The notes: a model not told the origin generated them from the letters alone. DNA of 64,000 bases from Cognaticolwellia mytili (GCF_002104475.1 NZ_NBOF01000002.1:372001-436000); one strand, 5' to 3'; numbered from the stretch's first letter, positions 32,017 through 43,808 are shown. Made by a program: numbers and translations.

Positions 32017-32487
32017 ATGCGCATTACCTTATATGCTGTTGGCAATAAAATGCCTGTTTGGGTTAGCCAAGGTTTTAATGAATACTGTCGTCGTTTTCCG
32101 CGTGATATGAGTTTCCATTTAGTTGAAATAACACCTGGTAAACGCGGTAAAAACGCAGATATTGCTCGTATTCTAGAAAAGGAAGGCGAGCAAATGTTAG
32201 CAGCTATTCCTAAAGGCAATCGTATTGTTACTTTAGAAGTAGAAGGCAAACCTTGGACGACACCAGAACTTGCTAAACAACTAGACCGTTGGCATGTAGA
32301 TAGCCGAGATGTTGCGCTGTTAGTTGGTGGTCCTGAAGGACTAGCCCCCGCTTGTATTAAAGCTTCAGAACAAAAATGGTCTTTATCACCTTTAACATTG
32401 CCACACCCTATGGTGCGTATTGTCGTTGCTGAAAGCCTTTATCGTGCATGGTCAGTTAATACAAATCACCCTTATCATCGCGAGTAA
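32017..32487 (+). CDS. rlmH: 23S rRNA (pseudouridine1915-N3)-methyltransferase RlmH
   Basis: This 156-residue knotted SPOUT methyltransferase acts on assembled 70S ribosomes. The SAM-binding [10 protein letters not shown] loop and C-terminal [23 protein letters not shown] region are fully conserved. It begins 11 bases after rsfS; both act on the ribosome. Confidence 0.96.
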   Translation: MRITLYAVGNKMPVWVSQGFNEYCRRFPRDMSFHLVEITPGKRGKNADIARILEKEGEQMLAAIPKGNRIVTLEVEGKPWTTPELAKQLDRWHVDSRDVALLVGGPEGLAPACIKASEQKWSLSPLTLPHPMVRIVVAESLYRAWSVNTNHPYHRE

Positions 32488-32490
32488 ACT

Positions 32491-34515
32491 ATGGCACCTA
32501 AAAAACGTGTTGCCATAAGAAATCATAGCGCTGAAGCCAATTTATTTGCCCGCCGTACTTTTATTACTTTTATCGGCGTATTGATACTTTCCATTATATT
32601 ATTCGCAAATATTTATGACCTTGAAGTTAATTCATATCAAAAGTATCAAACTCGTTCGAACTCTAATCGTATTAAACTGCTACCTGTTGCGCCTAACAGA
32701 GGCTTAATTTATGATCGTAATGGCGTATTACTCGCGGACAACAAGCCAGTACACAGCCTAGAAGTGATCCCAGAGCAAGTAGATAACATTAGTGCAAGTT
32801 TAAAAGAAGTCAGCTTACTGCTAGATATTAGTCAGGAAAAGCAAGATAAGTTACTTAAAGCTATTAAAAGTAAACGCCGCTTTAAACCTATTGAACTTTA
32901 CTCGCGTTTAAGTGAGCAGCAAGTCTCGTTATTCTCCGTCAATCAGCATAAGTTTCCCGGATTTTTTATCGATGCGCGTTTAAAGCGCTATTACCCTTTT
33001 GCCGATTTGACCACCCATTCATTAGGCTATGTTGGTCGTATTAACCGTAAAGACTCTATTCGCTTAACAGAGCAAAACTTAGCAGAAGATTATGCTGCCA
33101 CGCGTAATATAGGCAAACTCGGTTTAGAAAAATATTATGAAGACTTACTTCATGGCACAATTGGCCATCAAGAAGTTGAAATAAATAACCAAGGTCGAGT
33201 GGTGAGAACGCTTGATTATACTCCGCCAGTTTCAGGCCAAAACCTCACTTTAAGTATTGATATTGAATTACAAATGATAGCCAAGCGTGCACTTTCAGGT
33301 AAGCGTGGAGCGGTCGTTGCTATGGATCCGCGCAGCGGTGAAATACTAGCAATGTACTCAAACCCGAGCTACGACGGTAATTTATTTGTTCATGGTATCA
33401 GTAATAAAAATTACCAAAAATTACTTGACCCAAAAAACAATCGCCCTTTAGTCAATCGCAGTGTGCAAGGTTATCCTCCCGCATCAACAGTAAAACCATT
33501 ATTAGCGTTAACTGGCTTAGAGGAAGGTGTGATCACTCAATCGACAAAGTTTTATGATCCCGGCTGGTTTCAACTAAAAGGCCTGAAACGAAAATATCGT
33601 GACTGGTGGGCACAAGGTCACGGCTGGGTTGACTTAAATAAAGCAATTGAACATTCCTGTAATGTGTATTTTTATAATTTAGCCAACAAATTAGACATTG
33701 ATAGAATTACCAATATGATGGAAAAATTTGGTTTTGGGGATTTAACTGGTGTTGATATTAGAGAAGATAATCGCGGCATTCTACCGAGTGTTGAAGCCAA
33801 GCGTCGCCGCTATAACCAGCCTTGGTATAAAGGTGACACTATTTCTGTCGGGATTGGTCAAGGTTACTGGACGGTAACACCACTACAACTGGCACAAGCA
33901 ATTTCAATATTAGCAAATAAAGGGCAAATAAAGATCCCTCATTTTTTACAAGCCACCAGTATGTTAGTAACTAGTGACAACGTAAATGAAACAAGTTCAA
34001 GCGATAAAGCTAACACCACAAGTCTGGATAATATGACAGTCAAAATGATCACTGAGATGATCGAATATGAAGATAAACCGCCTATTATTTTAAAGGATAG
34101 CAAAAACTGGAATTTGGTCCTTGATGCAATGCATAACACAGCTCAAAAGAAAGTAAGTGCTTTCAAAGGTAGCCGATATGATGCTGCTGGTAAAACGGGT
34201 ACAGCGCAACTTATAACAAAGAAACAAGATGCGAAGTATGATGCAAAAGCAACAAAAGAAAAACAACGCAATAATGCTATGTTTGTTGCATTTGCTCCTT
34301 ATGAGAGCCCAGAAATTGTGGTGGCTGTTGCCGTAGAAAATGTTCTAGACGGTGGTGGTGGTGCTAATGCAGGTCCTGTTGCTCGTCAGATAATGGACCA
34401 GTATTTTGGCGATAGAGAAATTATCAGTAAAGATAAGAGCCAGCACCCAATGCACGATAATATCTATCAACAAAATATAAAACAAAGCCATAATAAAGAT
34501 GTAGGAGCCCAATAG
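32491..34515 (+). CDS. mrdA: Penicillin-binding protein 2 (elongasome transpeptidase)
   Basis: This 674-residue inner-membrane transpeptidase crosslinks peptidoglycan for rod-shaped growth. It has one transmembrane helix (about 24-44), a pedestal domain and the penicillin-binding domain with Ser332 in PASTVKP, the SCN motif in HSCNVYFY and KTG in GKTGTAQL. It is slightly longer than E. coli PBP2 (633), with an Asn/Lys-rich C-terminal tail. The stop codon overlaps the rodA start by one base. Confidence 0.96.
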   Translation: MAPKKRVAIRNHSAEANLFARRTFITFIGVLILSIILFANIYDLEVNSYQKYQTRSNSNRIKLLPVAPNRGLIYDRNGVLLADNKPVHSLEVIPEQVDNISASLKEVSLLLDISQEKQDKLLKAIKSKRRFKPIELYSRLSEQQVSLFSVNQHKFPGFFIDARLKRYYPFADLTTHSLGYVGRINRKDSIRLTEQNLAEDYAATRNIGKLGLEKYYEDLLHGTIGHQEVEINNQGRVVRTLDYTPPVSGQNLTLSIDIELQMIAKRALSGKRGAVVAMDPRSGEILAMYSNPSYDGNLFVHGISNKNYQKLLDPKNNRPLVNRSVQGYPPASTVKPLLALTGLEEGVITQSTKFYDPGWFQLKGLKRKYRDWWAQGHGWVDLNKAIEHSCNVYFYNLANKLDIDRITNMMEKFGFGDLTGVDIREDNRGILPSVEAKRRRYNQPWYKGDTISVGIGQGYWTVTPLQLAQAISILANKGQIKIPHFLQATSMLVTSDNVNETSSSDKANTTSLDNMTVKMITEMIEYEDKPPIILKDSKNWNLVLDAMHNTAQKKVSAFKGSRYDAAGKTGTAQLITKKQDAKYDAKATKEKQRNNAMFVAFAPYESPEIVVAVAVENVLDGGGGANAGPVARQIMDQYFGDREIISKDKSQHPMHDNIYQQNIKQSHNKDVGAQ

Positions 34516-35630
34516 TGCGTAGTACCGGACAAGACCAACAAAAGTACCGAACGCTATGGCAACGATTACATATTGATCTGCCGCTATTAAGTGGTATTTT
34601 AGCATTGATGACGCTTGGTCTATTCGTAGTATACAGTGCCGGAGGGCAAGAAAACGCAATATTAATTCGCCATATAAAGCGCATAAGCGTTGCACTTTTC
34701 GTGATGTTTGCTGTAGCACAAATCCCGCCATTGTCTTATCGAAAATGGGCGGTACCTGTTTTTATTCTTGGCTTATTACTATTAACAGCAGTTTTATTGT
34801 TCGGCCATGTCGGCAAAGGCGCTCAACGCTGGTTAGACTTAGGTTTTACGAAATTTCAGCCCTCGGAAATTATGAAGCTTGTCGTGCCTATCATGATCGC
34901 TTGGTACGTAAGTCAATATGATTTACCTACCAAGATATCTAGAATTATTATTGCCTTTATTTTGGTGTTAATACCGACACTTCTGATTGCAAAACAGCCG
35001 GATTTAGGCACATCACTACTTATCGCTAGCTCCGGTATATTTGTTATATTCCTTGCGGGCGCGAGCTGGAAATTAATTGGCATTTGCGGAGGCTTAGCGT
35101 CAGCGTTTGCACCAATATTATGGATGTTTTTGATGAAACCTTATCAAAAACAGCGAGTATTGACCTTTCTAGACCCAGAAAAAGATCCTCTTGGCTCTGG
35201 CTATCATATCATTCAATCTAAAATAGCTATCGGCTCAGGCGGTCTACAAGGTAAAGGCTGGCTTCAAGGTACGCAATCACAGTTAGAGTTTTTACCTGAG
35301 CGCCATACTGATTTCATCTTTGCCGTATTTAGTGAAGAATTTGGCTTAGTCGGTGTAGGGGTATTATTAACGGTTTATCTCGCTATTGTTATGCGTGGTT
35401 TATGGATAGCAGTAAATGCCCAGCATGCTTTTACCAAGCTACTCGCAGGCAGTTTAACACTAACATTTTTTGTTTACGTCTTTGTTAATATCGGCATGGT
35501 ATCCGGGTTATTGCCTGTTGTCGGGGTGCCTTTGCCTTTAGTTAGTTATGGCGGCACATCAATGGTGACATTAATGGCCGGGTTTGGCATGCTAATGGCT
35601 ATAAGTACTCATAGGCGTTTTCATGCCTAA
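34515..35630 (+). CDS. mrdB: Peptidoglycan glycosyltransferase RodA
   Basis: This 371-residue SEDS-family polymerase works with PBP2 to synthesise wall along the cylinder. About ten transmembrane helices are evident, with the hallmark motifs [21 protein letters not shown] and [11 protein letters not shown]. It begins with GTG at 34515, sharing one base with the mrdA stop codon, so translational coupling is expected. Confidence 0.96.
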   Translation: MRSTGQDQQKYRTLWQRLHIDLPLLSGILALMTLGLFVVYSAGGQENAILIRHIKRISVALFVMFAVAQIPPLSYRKWAVPVFILGLLLLTAVLLFGHVGKGAQRWLDLGFTKFQPSEIMKLVVPIMIAWYVSQYDLPTKISRIIIAFILVLIPTLLIAKQPDLGTSLLIASSGIFVIFLAGASWKLIGICGGLASAFAPILWMFLMKPYQKQRVLTFLDPEKDPLGSGYHIIQSKIAIGSGGLQGKGWLQGTQSQLEFLPERHTDFIFAVFSEEFGLVGVGVLLTVYLAIVMRGLWIAVNAQHAFTKLLAGSLTLTFFVYVFVNIGMVSGLLPVVGVPLPLVSYGGTSMVTLMAGFGMLMAISTHRRFHA

Positions 35631-35666
35631 GTTTTTAAGCTCTAAAATGAATATAAATACTTACAT

Positions 35667-36632
35667 ATGGCAACACTAAAAATAACAAACAGCTTCTTCG
35701 TGCTTTCATTCCTTTGCTTTATTTCTGCTTGTAGCAGTAATTATGGCAGATACCAACAAAAGCACGACAGTACGCCAAGTAGACTACCCAATAGTAGTGA
35801 ACTTTACGATGCTACGCCTCGAGCAGAGGCTCACAGTCGTGGTGGCAATAAGCATTACGAAGTTCGTGGTAAACATTATCGAGTATTAAAGTCAGCGCAG
35901 GGCTTTACAGCAACCGGTGAAGCATCATGGTATGGCAGAAAATTTCATGGTCACTTAACGGCTAATGGCGAGATTTATGATATGTACGCCATGAGTGCTG
36001 CTCATAAAAATTTGCCCTTACCCACCTACCTTAAAGTGGTCAACAATAATAATGGCCGTAGTGTTATTGTCAGGGTAAATGATCGGGGCCCCTTTCATCA
36101 AGATCGCATTATTGACTTGTCTTACAGTGCTGCGTATAAATTAGATATGCTAAAAACAGGTACCACTAGCGTTACCATTACTGCCATCACCGACTTTTCA
36201 GCTAATATTTCCACGACTCAAAAAAGTGAAAAATTAAAACCAGTTGAAGCTATAATTCCTCGTTCTGTAAGCACAATACCCATTCACGGAGGCCCATTAG
36301 CACAAACGGTAAATACAGCAGGGAATAAACAACAGAAAACTATCGCCATGATTTCAGCAACTCCCAGTGGTGTGGCCACGCCGGAAAAATCAAAAAACAT
36401 AAAACTGAGTGCAAAATATATTCAAGTTTTTGCCAGTAAAAGTCAGATTAAAGCCAATAAAGTGGCAGATTCTTTAGCAAAATCACATCAAAAAAATACT
36501 CAATTGGAACAAAGAAATGGAATCTTTCGGGTTTTAGTTGGTCCGATAAAGCAGCATGATATTTTAACAACACTATTGCAATCAATTAAAAGTGATGGCT
36601 ATCAGAATGCCTTTATTCGGCAATTGAATTAG
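35667..36632 (+). CDS. rlpA: RlpA septal lytic transglycosylase with SPOR domain
   Basis: This 321-residue lipoprotein (signal peptide, lipid on Cys22 in ISACSSN) has a double-psi beta-barrel domain (ASWYGRKFHGHLTANGEIYD ... VNDRGPFH) and a C-terminal SPOR domain (about 245-321). The SPOR domain binds glycan strands lacking stem peptides at the septum. In Pseudomonas it cleaves such naked glycans. It lies between mrdB and dacA as in E. coli. Confidence 0.92.
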   Translation: MATLKITNSFFVLSFLCFISACSSNYGRYQQKHDSTPSRLPNSSELYDATPRAEAHSRGGNKHYEVRGKHYRVLKSAQGFTATGEASWYGRKFHGHLTANGEIYDMYAMSAAHKNLPLPTYLKVVNNNNGRSVIVRVNDRGPFHQDRIIDLSYSAAYKLDMLKTGTTSVTITAITDFSANISTTQKSEKLKPVEAIIPRSVSTIPIHGGPLAQTVNTAGNKQQKTIAMISATPSGVATPEKSKNIKLSAKYIQVFASKSQIKANKVADSLAKSHQKNTQLEQRNGIFRVLVGPIKQHDILTTLLQSIKSDGYQNAFIRQLN

Positions 36633-36838
36633 TTCCTTTGAACCTTTTCAGCACAATAGCTAAGCTTTCACCATCGATTGAGTTAATTGACTAGAATTTT
36701 TGGTGACAAGATAAATTCATCAAAAGTAACAAATTGGTGCCTTAGCCCAATAGAATTCAAAATGAAAAATGTTATACTGCACAAAGTTATATATCACTTT
36801 TTGTAATTTTCATCAAACCACAGCGCTTCAGGACAATT

Positions 36839-38026
36839 ATGCCTCAAATTCAGCTTAACCGAGCCACAAGAAAACCAACAAAGTTACTTACTATTTTAGG
36901 CTCAATTTTATTAAGTATTTGTACGCTTTCTCATGCTCAAAGTATCATCCCATCTGCACCCGAAGTAAACGCTAAAGGTCATATTTTAATTGATTATAAT
37001 ACAGGTAAAGTGATTGCTGAAAGTAATGCGGATATATTACTTGCGCCGGCTAGCTTAACCAAAATGATGACAAGCTACATCATAGGTAAAGAGCTTGATA
37101 GTGGGAATATTAGCAACGACGATGCTGTTAAAATTAGTGAAAAAGCTTGGGCAAAAAATTTTCCTGACTCTTCAAAAATGTTTATCGAAGTTGGTACTGA
37201 AGTATCGGTCGATTTATTAAATCAGGGGATTATTGTCGCTTCTGGTAATGATGCCTGTGTTGCAATGGCTGAACATATTGCCGGTAGCGAAGATGCATTT
37301 GCGCAATTAATGAATGCTCATGCCGAGCAACTTGGAATGCACAGTAGTTTTTTTGAAAATAGTCATGGCTTAGATAGTCAGGAGCACAAAACTACTGCCC
37401 GCGATATGGCAACATTAGCGATGGCATTAATTCGTGATGTGCCAAATGAATATAAAATTTATAGTCAAAAATCATTTACTTATAACAATATCAAGCAATA
37501 TAACCGCAATAGCTTGTTATGGGATAAAAGTATGAAGGTTGACGGATTAAAAACTGGTCACACTTCACAGGCCGGCTATAGTTTAGTGACATCCGCAACC
37601 AAAGGCGATATGCGCTTAGTCAGTGTTGTGATGGGTACAAACAGTGAACGAGCTCGTAAGGTAGAGAGTAAAAAACTGCTTAACTATGGTTTTCGTTTTT
37701 TTGAAACTTATACACCATACAAAGCTGGTGAAAAATTTGTTAGTAACCGTGTTTGGATGGGTGATCGCAAAGAAGTAGAATTAGGCATTATGGTCGATAC
37801 TCCGATTACTATCCCTCGAGGGCAACGCAAAAACTTAAAAGCTAACTTTGAGCTTAATGAACAATTAACTGCCCCTCTGCAAAAAGGCGCTGTTGTCGGT
37901 AAGCTTTTTTTACAGTTAGACGGTGAAGATATTGCGCAATATCCATTAGTGACTTTAAGTGAAGTTCAAGAAGGCGGTATGTTTAGCCGACTTATGGATT
38001 ATGTAAAATTACAATTTGCAAATTAA
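36839..38026 (+). CDS. dacA: D-alanyl-D-alanine carboxypeptidase (PBP5 type)
   Basis: This 395-residue enzyme trims the terminal D-Ala from peptidoglycan stem peptides. It has a signal peptide (cleavage near LSHA at 30-33), Ser72 and Lys75 of SLTK, the SGN motif in IVASGNDAC and KTG in LKTGHTSQ. A C-terminal PBP5 beta domain and the final amphipathic helix (MFSRLMDYVKLQF) anchor it to the outer face of the inner membrane. A terminator follows at 38091. Confidence 0.96.
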   Translation: MPQIQLNRATRKPTKLLTILGSILLSICTLSHAQSIIPSAPEVNAKGHILIDYNTGKVIAESNADILLAPASLTKMMTSYIIGKELDSGNISNDDAVKISEKAWAKNFPDSSKMFIEVGTEVSVDLLNQGIIVASGNDACVAMAEHIAGSEDAFAQLMNAHAEQLGMHSSFFENSHGLDSQEHKTTARDMATLAMALIRDVPNEYKIYSQKSFTYNNIKQYNRNSLLWDKSMKVDGLKTGHTSQAGYSLVTSATKGDMRLVSVVMGTNSERARKVESKKLLNYGFRFFETYTPYKAGEKFVSNRVWMGDRKEVELGIMVDTPITIPRGQRKNLKANFELNEQLTAPLQKGAVVGKLFLQLDGEDIAQYPLVTLSEVQEGGMFSRLMDYVKLQFAN

Positions 38027-38090
38027 ACAAGTTTATAAAAACATTATCTAATTTTTAGTAGTGACAAACTTTACTGATTATAGATCAAAG

Positions 38091-38116
38091 AAAACTCAGC
38101 CTAGGCTGAGTTTTTT
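38091..38116 (+). terminator. Rho-independent terminator of dacA
   Basis: ACTCAGCC and GGCTGAGT form a tight palindrome followed by six T, 65 bases after the dacA stop codon. It separates the cell-wall genes from ybeD-lipB-lipA, which therefore need their own promoter in 38117-38377; I could not pick one with confidence. Confidence 0.88.
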
Positions 38117-38377
38117 GTTTTATCAAAGGTTATTATTATTAGGCAATTTGATCAAAAAAGTATAATAAAACCTTAAGTAAACATTGATATTAGATAAATC
38201 TCCCTCATTTAATAGCTCATATTGCCAAGCAAATTAACGACGGCTGATCACATTTACTAGAAATAGTGCTAAAATATCGCCAATTTAAACATACAGTCCC
38301 TATATTATTGGCTTTAATAGTTAACCCTTTAAAGCAATCCGTAGCATGCCTGTGTTGTATAGCGTAAGAGAAAACAG

Positions 38378-38641
38378 ATGAAAACTAAGTTTGATGAATT
38401 ACTAGAATTTCCAACCGTATTAAATTTTAAAGTAATGGGCGTTGCCTGTGACGAACTTCCTGACCTTGTGATAGGTGAATTGCAAAAGCACACACCAGGT
38501 GATTATGCACCAAAAATAAAACCAAGTTCAAAAGGAAATTACCATTCACTTTCAATCGCCGTTACCGTAACAAGTAAAGAGCATATTGAAAAAATATATA
38601 AAACGCTTACAGCTATTGAGCAGGTACGTTACGTTCTTTAA
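38378..38641 (+). CDS. ybeD: YbeD family protein (DUF493)
   Basis: This 87-residue protein has a ferredoxin-like ACT-type fold in its family ([20 protein letters not shown] start, [20 protein letters not shown] end). Its role is uncertain, possibly regulatory for lipoate synthesis. It lies 76 bases upstream of lipB, as in E. coli. Confidence 0.93.
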   Translation: MKTKFDELLEFPTVLNFKVMGVACDELPDLVIGELQKHTPGDYAPKIKPSSKGNYHSLSIAVTVTSKEHIEKIYKTLTAIEQVRYVL

Positions 38642-38717
38642 CCCTACTTTTTACAGGGGTGCATTCCAGTTATAATTTGGATATACTGCTTACATCAAAA
38701 TTTTATAGAGATATATT

Positions 38718-39377
38718 TTGAAAAACACATTGATTATTCGGCAGCTAAATAACAGTGATTATGTCGATGTTTGGCATGCCATGCAAAATTTCACCGATAA
38801 TCGAGATGAAAATACTGCCGATGAACTTTGGTTGGTGGAACACCCTCCGGTGTTTACTCAAGGGCAAGCGGGTAAAGACGAGCACTTATTAATGCCTGGC
38901 GATATTCCGGTAGTTAAAGTTGATCGTGGCGGGCAAGTGACTTATCACGGCCCTGGCCAACAAGTTATTTACTTTATGATTAATTTACGCCGAAGAAAAA
39001 TGGGCGTAAGAGAACTTGTCACACTTGTTGAAGATGGCATCATCGCTTCAATGGCCGATTTTGGCATCATTGCCAAAGCCAAGGCTGATGCACCTGGTGT
39101 ATATGTTGACAATAAGAAAGTTGCATCGTTAGGCTTACGCATCCGTAAAGGCTGTTCTTTTCATGGCTTAGCACTGAACGTTAATATGGATTTATCACCA
39201 TTCCTACGCATTAACCCGTGTGGTTACCAAGGTTTAGAAATGGTACAAACTATCGATCTACAAGGTCCATCCTCTGTAGAGCAAGCAGGTGATTCACTGG
39301 TTAAACATCTAAGTGAATTATTGCAAACCGAAAATTTATCTTATCAAACGGGATTGGACACATTACATGACCACTAA
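38718..39377 (+). CDS. lipB: Octanoyl-ACP:protein N-octanoyltransferase LipB
   Basis: This 219-residue enzyme moves octanoate from ACP to lipoyl domains. The catalytic pair fits Cys168 ([10 protein letters not shown]) and Lys134 (KVASLGLRI), and the [16 protein letters not shown] motif is at 70-85. It starts with TTG at 38718. Its last 11 bases overlap lipA. Confidence 0.95.
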   Translation: MKNTLIIRQLNNSDYVDVWHAMQNFTDNRDENTADELWLVEHPPVFTQGQAGKDEHLLMPGDIPVVKVDRGGQVTYHGPGQQVIYFMINLRRRKMGVRELVTLVEDGIIASMADFGIIAKAKADAPGVYVDNKKVASLGLRIRKGCSFHGLALNVNMDLSPFLRINPCGYQGLEMVQTIDLQGPSSVEQAGDSLVKHLSELLQTENLSYQTGLDTLHDH

Positions 39378-40335
39378 ATCATCACGAATTACTCCTGGTA
39401 CTAAATTACGTGACGCCGAAAAAATGGCGCACATCCCTATTAAAGTTGTTACATCTGAACGGGAAACTATGCTGAGAAAGCCTAACTGGTTGCGTATTAA
39501 GTTACCAAAAAGTTCTGAACGTATTGATGGCATCAAAGCGGCATTACGTAAGCATGACTTGCATTCAGTTTGTGAAGAAGCATCATGTCCGAACTTATCG
39601 GAATGTTTTAACCACGGTACCGCAACGTTTATGATCTTAGGTGACATTTGTACGCGTCGTTGCCCATTTTGTGATGTTGGTCATGGTCGTCCACTTGAAG
39701 CAGATAAAGCAGAGCCGCGTAAATTAGCCTTAACGCTTAAAGACATGAAGTTAAAATATGTTGTGATCACCTCAGTTGATCGTGATGATCTTCGTGACGG
39801 CGGCGCACAACAGTTTGCTGATTGTATTACTGAAATTGCTGAACATTCTCCACATACTAAAGTTGAAATTTTAGTACCAGATTTCCGTGGTCGTATGGAT
39901 CGCGCCTTAGAAATTTTAAATAAAAACCCTCCTGGTGTTTTTAACCACAACCTTGAGACTGCACCGCGCTTATATACCAAAGCTCGTCCAGGTGCTAACT
40001 ATCAATGGTCTTTAGATTTATTGAAGAAATTTGGTGAAGCTAACCCAACTGTACCAACTAAGTCAGGTATCATGGTAGGTTTAGGTGAAACTAACGAAGA
40101 AATTATCCAGGTGATGCGTGACTTACGTGCACACGGCGTCACTATGTTAACCATTGGTCAGTATTTACAACCAAGTAAACATCACTTACCTGTTGAGCGT
40201 TACGTTCACCCAGATGATTTTGACATGTTTAAGCGTGAAGCCGATAAAATGGGCTTTCATCATGCAGCATGTGGTCCATTGGTACGCTCAAGCTACCATG
40301 CAGATAAACAAGCCGCCGGTGAAGAAGTAAAATAG
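39367..40335 (+). CDS. lipA: Lipoyl synthase LipA
   Basis: This 322-residue radical-SAM enzyme inserts two sulfurs into octanoyl groups. The start is taken as ATG 39367 ([11 protein letters not shown]), inside the end of lipB; an upstream in-frame ATG at 39313 would add an unconserved leader. Auxiliary cluster ligands are Cys69, Cys74 and Cys80 ([12 protein letters not shown]) and the radical-SAM cluster uses Cys95, Cys99 and Cys102 (CTRRCPFC). It depends on Fe-S clusters such as those made by the isc system in this window. Confidence 0.97.
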   Translation: MTTKSSRITPGTKLRDAEKMAHIPIKVVTSERETMLRKPNWLRIKLPKSSERIDGIKAALRKHDLHSVCEEASCPNLSECFNHGTATFMILGDICTRRCPFCDVGHGRPLEADKAEPRKLALTLKDMKLKYVVITSVDRDDLRDGGAQQFADCITEIAEHSPHTKVEILVPDFRGRMDRALEILNKNPPGVFNHNLETAPRLYTKARPGANYQWSLDLLKKFGEANPTVPTKSGIMVGLGETNEEIIQVMRDLRAHGVTMLTIGQYLQPSKHHLPVERYVHPDDFDMFKREADKMGFHHAACGPLVRSSYHADKQAAGEEVK

Positions 40336-40370
40336 CTCAATATAAATAAAGCGCTAGTAAACTTACATAT

Positions 40371-40399
40371 AAGCCAGTTAGATAATAACTGGCTTTTTA
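40371..40399 (+). terminator. lipA terminator overlapping the convergent MFS gene
   Basis: AAGCCAGTTA and TAACTGGCTT form a perfect 10-base stem with a 5-base loop, followed by a T-tract on the plus strand. The hairpin includes the stop codon and last codons of the convergent 40378-41556 gene. Confidence 0.82.
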
Positions 40400-41556
40400 T
40401 TACGTGTTTTAACTGGTTTATTAGTGATAAACAAAGCAGAAACACCACCGATAAAGGCCGTTAGTGCGGCAAAGTCAAATGTCGTCATGGCACCCATACC
40501 ATCTTGCCATAATATACCTGCCATATAGGCACCAACTGCGCCGCCAATACCATATACTCCACCGATATAAATCGCTTGTCCGCGACTTTGCTGGTTGGCA
40601 TTAAAGTGCTGCTGAATAAAGGCAATACTCGCGCTATGGTACAAGCCAAAACTTAAGGCGTGAATAAGTTGTGATAAAGCTAAGGCAATATCGCTATCAG
40701 CATAATGTCCAACAATGTACCAACGCAGTGCTGTTAATAAAATACTGCTACTGATCAGCGTTTTTAAAGAGAAACTTTTGAAAAATAACCCCGCAAAAAT
40801 AAAAATACCAATTTCAGCAACTACGCCAATAGCAATAAAAATACCGATAAGAAAGCCAGAATAAGCCATATTTTTTAGGTATAAAGCAAAAAACACATAA
40901 TACGGGCCAAAGCTCATTTGTAACATTAAGCCGGCAAAGAAAAACAGTAAAAAATTACTTTTGAAAATTTTATCTTTAATCGATGAATCATCAATTTTTA
41001 CCAAACTTTTAATCCGGGGTTGCTGACTCACTAAGGTTGAAAGGAAAAGTCCCGCTAAAATGACAATGCCTATATAACTAAAGGCCTCGGCCGAATAACG
41101 TTCAATTAACTCACCAGCCAGCATAGCCACAATAATAAAGCCTATGCTGCCCCACAATCGAATACGGGCATATATTTTGGCACTTTTTCGAATAGAGTTT
41201 AATGTCATCACTTCAAGTTGCGGCAATATTGCGGTCCAAAATAAACTAAACATCGCCAAACTGAACATCAATGGCCAATAACTCACTGTCCAAATAATTA
41301 AACTAAAGCTTAATAACGACAATAAAGCACCAATTTTGACTATGGTTAATTGTTTACCTGATTTATCAGCGAGTTGTGCCCAAAGTGTTGGCGCAACTAT
41401 TTTTGTCGCGGTGATCACCGCTAATATTTCGCCAATTTCCAGTGAGGTGAAGCCTCTTGCATCGAGAAATACTGATAAAAAAGGCACAACTAAGCCTAAA
41501 ATACCGAAGTACCAAAAATAGTTCGCCGATAGACGAACAAATTGTTTTGAAACCAC
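40378..41556 (-). CDS. Major facilitator superfamily transporter, HcaT-like
   Basis: This 392-residue inner-membrane protein has twelve predicted helices and belongs to the MFS_1-like group that includes the 3-phenylpropionate transporter HcaT. Signs are the N-terminal SANYFWYFGILGLVVPFLSV and the loop LWAQLADKSGKQ between helices 2 and 3. The C-terminal half contains ISFxHALSFGLYHSA-like residues typical of the group. The substrate is unknown. It is convergent with lipA and lies 77 bases from aroC on the same strand. Confidence 0.85.
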   Translation of the reverse strand: MVSKQFVRLSANYFWYFGILGLVVPFLSVFLDARGFTSLEIGEILAVITATKIVAPTLWAQLADKSGKQLTIVKIGALLSLLSFSLIIWTVSYWPLMFSLAMFSLFWTAILPQLEVMTLNSIRKSAKIYARIRLWGSIGFIIVAMLAGELIERYSAEAFSYIGIVILAGLFLSTLVSQQPRIKSLVKIDDSSIKDKIFKSNFLLFFFAGLMLQMSFGPYYVFFALYLKNMAYSGFLIGIFIAIGVVAEIGIFIFAGLFFKSFSLKTLISSSILLTALRWYIVGHYADSDIALALSQLIHALSFGLYHSASIAFIQQHFNANQQSRGQAIYIGGVYGIGGAVGAYMAGILWQDGMGAMTTFDFAALTAFIGGVSALFITNKPVKTRNKKPVII

Positions 41557-41633
41557 TAGTTATAAATCCGTAGATAGTTGATATTATTGCTAAGTCAGCG
41601 CTTGATTACTTAGCAATAATGAAAAGAATAGTA

Positions 41634-42725
41634 TTAGCGCTCAATATCTGGTGTTTCACAAACCACATCAGCATTTTGCGCGCGATGTCTTAAGTAATGA
41701 TCCATCAAAGTCAGTGCTAACATTGCTTCTGCAATAGGTACCGCGCGAATACCAACACAGGGATCATGACGTCCTTTAGTGACAATATCAGCAGACTGCC
41801 CTTCAAGGTCAACAGTTTTACCGCTAACACCAATACTTGATGTTGGTTTAAGTGCAATAGAGGCGACAATAGGTTGGCCAGAAGAAATACCACCTAAAAC
41901 ACCGCCAGCATGATTTGAAGCAAAACCTTCAGGGGTTAGTTCATCACGATGCTCTGAGCCTTTTTGATTAACAACACCAAAACCATCACCAACTTCCACG
42001 GCCTTAACAGCATTTATGCCCATTAGTGCATGAGCAATATCAGCATCTAAACGATCAAAAATAGGTTCGCCTAAACCAACAGGCACATGGTTAGCTACAA
42101 CCATTAACTTGGCGCCAATCGAATCTTTTTCTCGCATAATACCACGAAGTAGTCCGTCTAATTGTTCAAGTTTATTAGCATCAGGAAAGAAGAATGGATT
42201 TTCTTCAACAATATTCAAATCAATATTCTCTGCGCATACATCACCAATTTGAGTGACACAAGCTTGGATAGTAATACCGAACTTTTGCTGTAAATATTTT
42301 TTAGCAACGGCACCAGCCGCAACACGCATCGCAGTTTCGCGCGCAGAAGAGCGACCGCCACCACGGTAGTCACGAATGCCATATTTTTGCCAATAAGTGT
42401 AATCAGCATGTCCTGGGCGAAAGGTATTAGCGATATTGCCGTAATCTTGTGAGCGTTGATCCGTATTTTCAATCAACAAACCAATTGGCGTACCTGTTGT
42501 TTTTCCTTCGAAAACGCCAGACATGATTTTCACTTCATCAGCTTCACGACGAGCAGTGGTAAAGCGAGAGGTGCCTGGTCGGCGTCGGTCAAGATCATGT
42601 TGTAAATCAGCTTCACTAAGTTCAATGCCCGGAGGGCAGCCATCAATAATGGCACCTAAACCTAACCCATGACTTTCACCAAATGAAGTGACTGTAAATA
42701 ACTTACCAAAAGTATTGCCTGACAT
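41634..42725 (-). CDS. aroC: Chorismate synthase
   Basis: This 363-residue FMN-dependent enzyme converts EPSP to chorismate, the branch point of aromatic amino acid synthesis. Signatures [37 protein letters not shown] and [19 protein letters not shown] are intact. It follows prmB with a 61-base gap, the common gammaproteobacterial order. Confidence 0.97.
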   Translation of the reverse strand: MSGNTFGKLFTVTSFGESHGLGLGAIIDGCPPGIELSEADLQHDLDRRRPGTSRFTTARREADEVKIMSGVFEGKTTGTPIGLLIENTDQRSQDYGNIANTFRPGHADYTYWQKYGIRDYRGGGRSSARETAMRVAAGAVAKKYLQQKFGITIQACVTQIGDVCAENIDLNIVEENPFFFPDANKLEQLDGLLRGIMREKDSIGAKLMVVANHVPVGLGEPIFDRLDADIAHALMGINAVKAVEVGDGFGVVNQKGSEHRDELTPEGFASNHAGGVLGGISSGQPIVASIALKPTSSIGVSGKTVDLEGQSADIVTKGRHDPCVGIRAVPIAEAMLALTLMDHYLRHRAQNADVVCETPDIER

Positions 42726-42786
42726 AATGATTTTGATCCGTAAATATTATTTCGCTAAACCGCCAATTGAAGCACTGACGAGTACA

Positions 42787-43716
42787 TTATTTGTTACTGG
42801 AAAATTCCTGCTGATGTTGCTGTAATTGCGCTTTGGTTATTCGAAAAACACCATGACCACCACGTTCAAACGTTAACCATTGAAATGGTACATTAGGGAA
42901 TGCCGCCGTTAAATGCACCTGAGAATTACCAACTTCACAAATTAATACGCCATTATCATTTAAATAACTTGCTGCTTGTGCAAGAATTTTTCGCGTGATA
43001 TCTAAGCCATCAAAACCGCTGCCTAGGCCCATTTTAGGCTCATGCAGGAATTCTTGTGGCAAAGCGTCAACATCTTCTTGATCAACATAAGGGGGATTAG
43101 TCACTATTAAATCATAGCTTTGCCCTTCAACCCCAGAAAAAACATCAGAATAAATTGGAATAACTTGTTCTACTAAGCCATGACCTTCAATATTAATTTG
43201 TGCAACATTTAGCGCATCAACAGACAAATCAGCAGCATCAACATCTGCTTCCGGGAAATTAACCGCGCAAGCAATCGCAATACAACCACTACCGGTACAT
43301 AAATCTAAAATTTGCTGAGGAGCACAATCAATTAAGCCCTCGAATTTATTACCTATCAGCTCACCAATCGGTGAACGAGGCACTAAAACGCGCTCATCTA
43401 CGTAGAATGGTAAACCACAAAACATCGCTTGATTAGTCAAATAGGCAGCAGGTAAACCTTCCGTAATTCGGCGTTGAAATAAATCTAATATTGCCTGCTT
43501 TTCTTGTGCGATCAATCGACACTGCATTAATTCGTCAACCATATCGCTTGGCAATGATAACTGATGCATGATTAAAGTTATCGCTTCATCCCACGCATTG
43601 ATGGTGCCATGACCAAAATATAGCTCTGCTTGATTAAATTGACTAGCACCAAAGCGTACGTAGTCACCAATGGTATGTAATTGTTCGCTCACACTTGCAA
43701 AATCTAATTTTTCCAC
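42787..43716 (-). CDS. prmB: Ribosomal protein L3 N5-glutamine methyltransferase PrmB
   Basis: This 309-residue SAM-dependent methyltransferase modifies a glutamine in ribosomal protein L3. The SAM-binding LDLCTGSGCIAIACA motif is near residue 140 and the catalytic NPPY is in IVTNPPYVDQED. Divergent from smrB and upstream of aroC, as in related genomes. Confidence 0.95.
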   Translation of the reverse strand: MEKLDFASVSEQLHTIGDYVRFGASQFNQAELYFGHGTINAWDEAITLIMHQLSLPSDMVDELMQCRLIAQEKQAILDLFQRRITEGLPAAYLTNQAMFCGLPFYVDERVLVPRSPIGELIGNKFEGLIDCAPQQILDLCTGSGCIAIACAVNFPEADVDAADLSVDALNVAQINIEGHGLVEQVIPIYSDVFSGVEGQSYDLIVTNPPYVDQEDVDALPQEFLHEPKMGLGSGFDGLDITRKILAQAASYLNDNGVLICEVGNSQVHLTAAFPNVPFQWLTFERGGHGVFRITKAQLQQHQQEFSSNK

Positions 43717-43808
43717 ATATTCCTCTAATATCTCAGTGTCGTAATTATTTTAAGGGCTATATTAACCTTTCGCTTGTTATTGTTCGTCGATGTTTTTAGA
43801 CTTCACCC

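Noticed and set aside
34345-34731. 128-residue minus-strand ORF opposite mrdA/mrdB
   Set aside because: Lies antisense to two well-conserved genes, with no ribosome site or recognisable domain.
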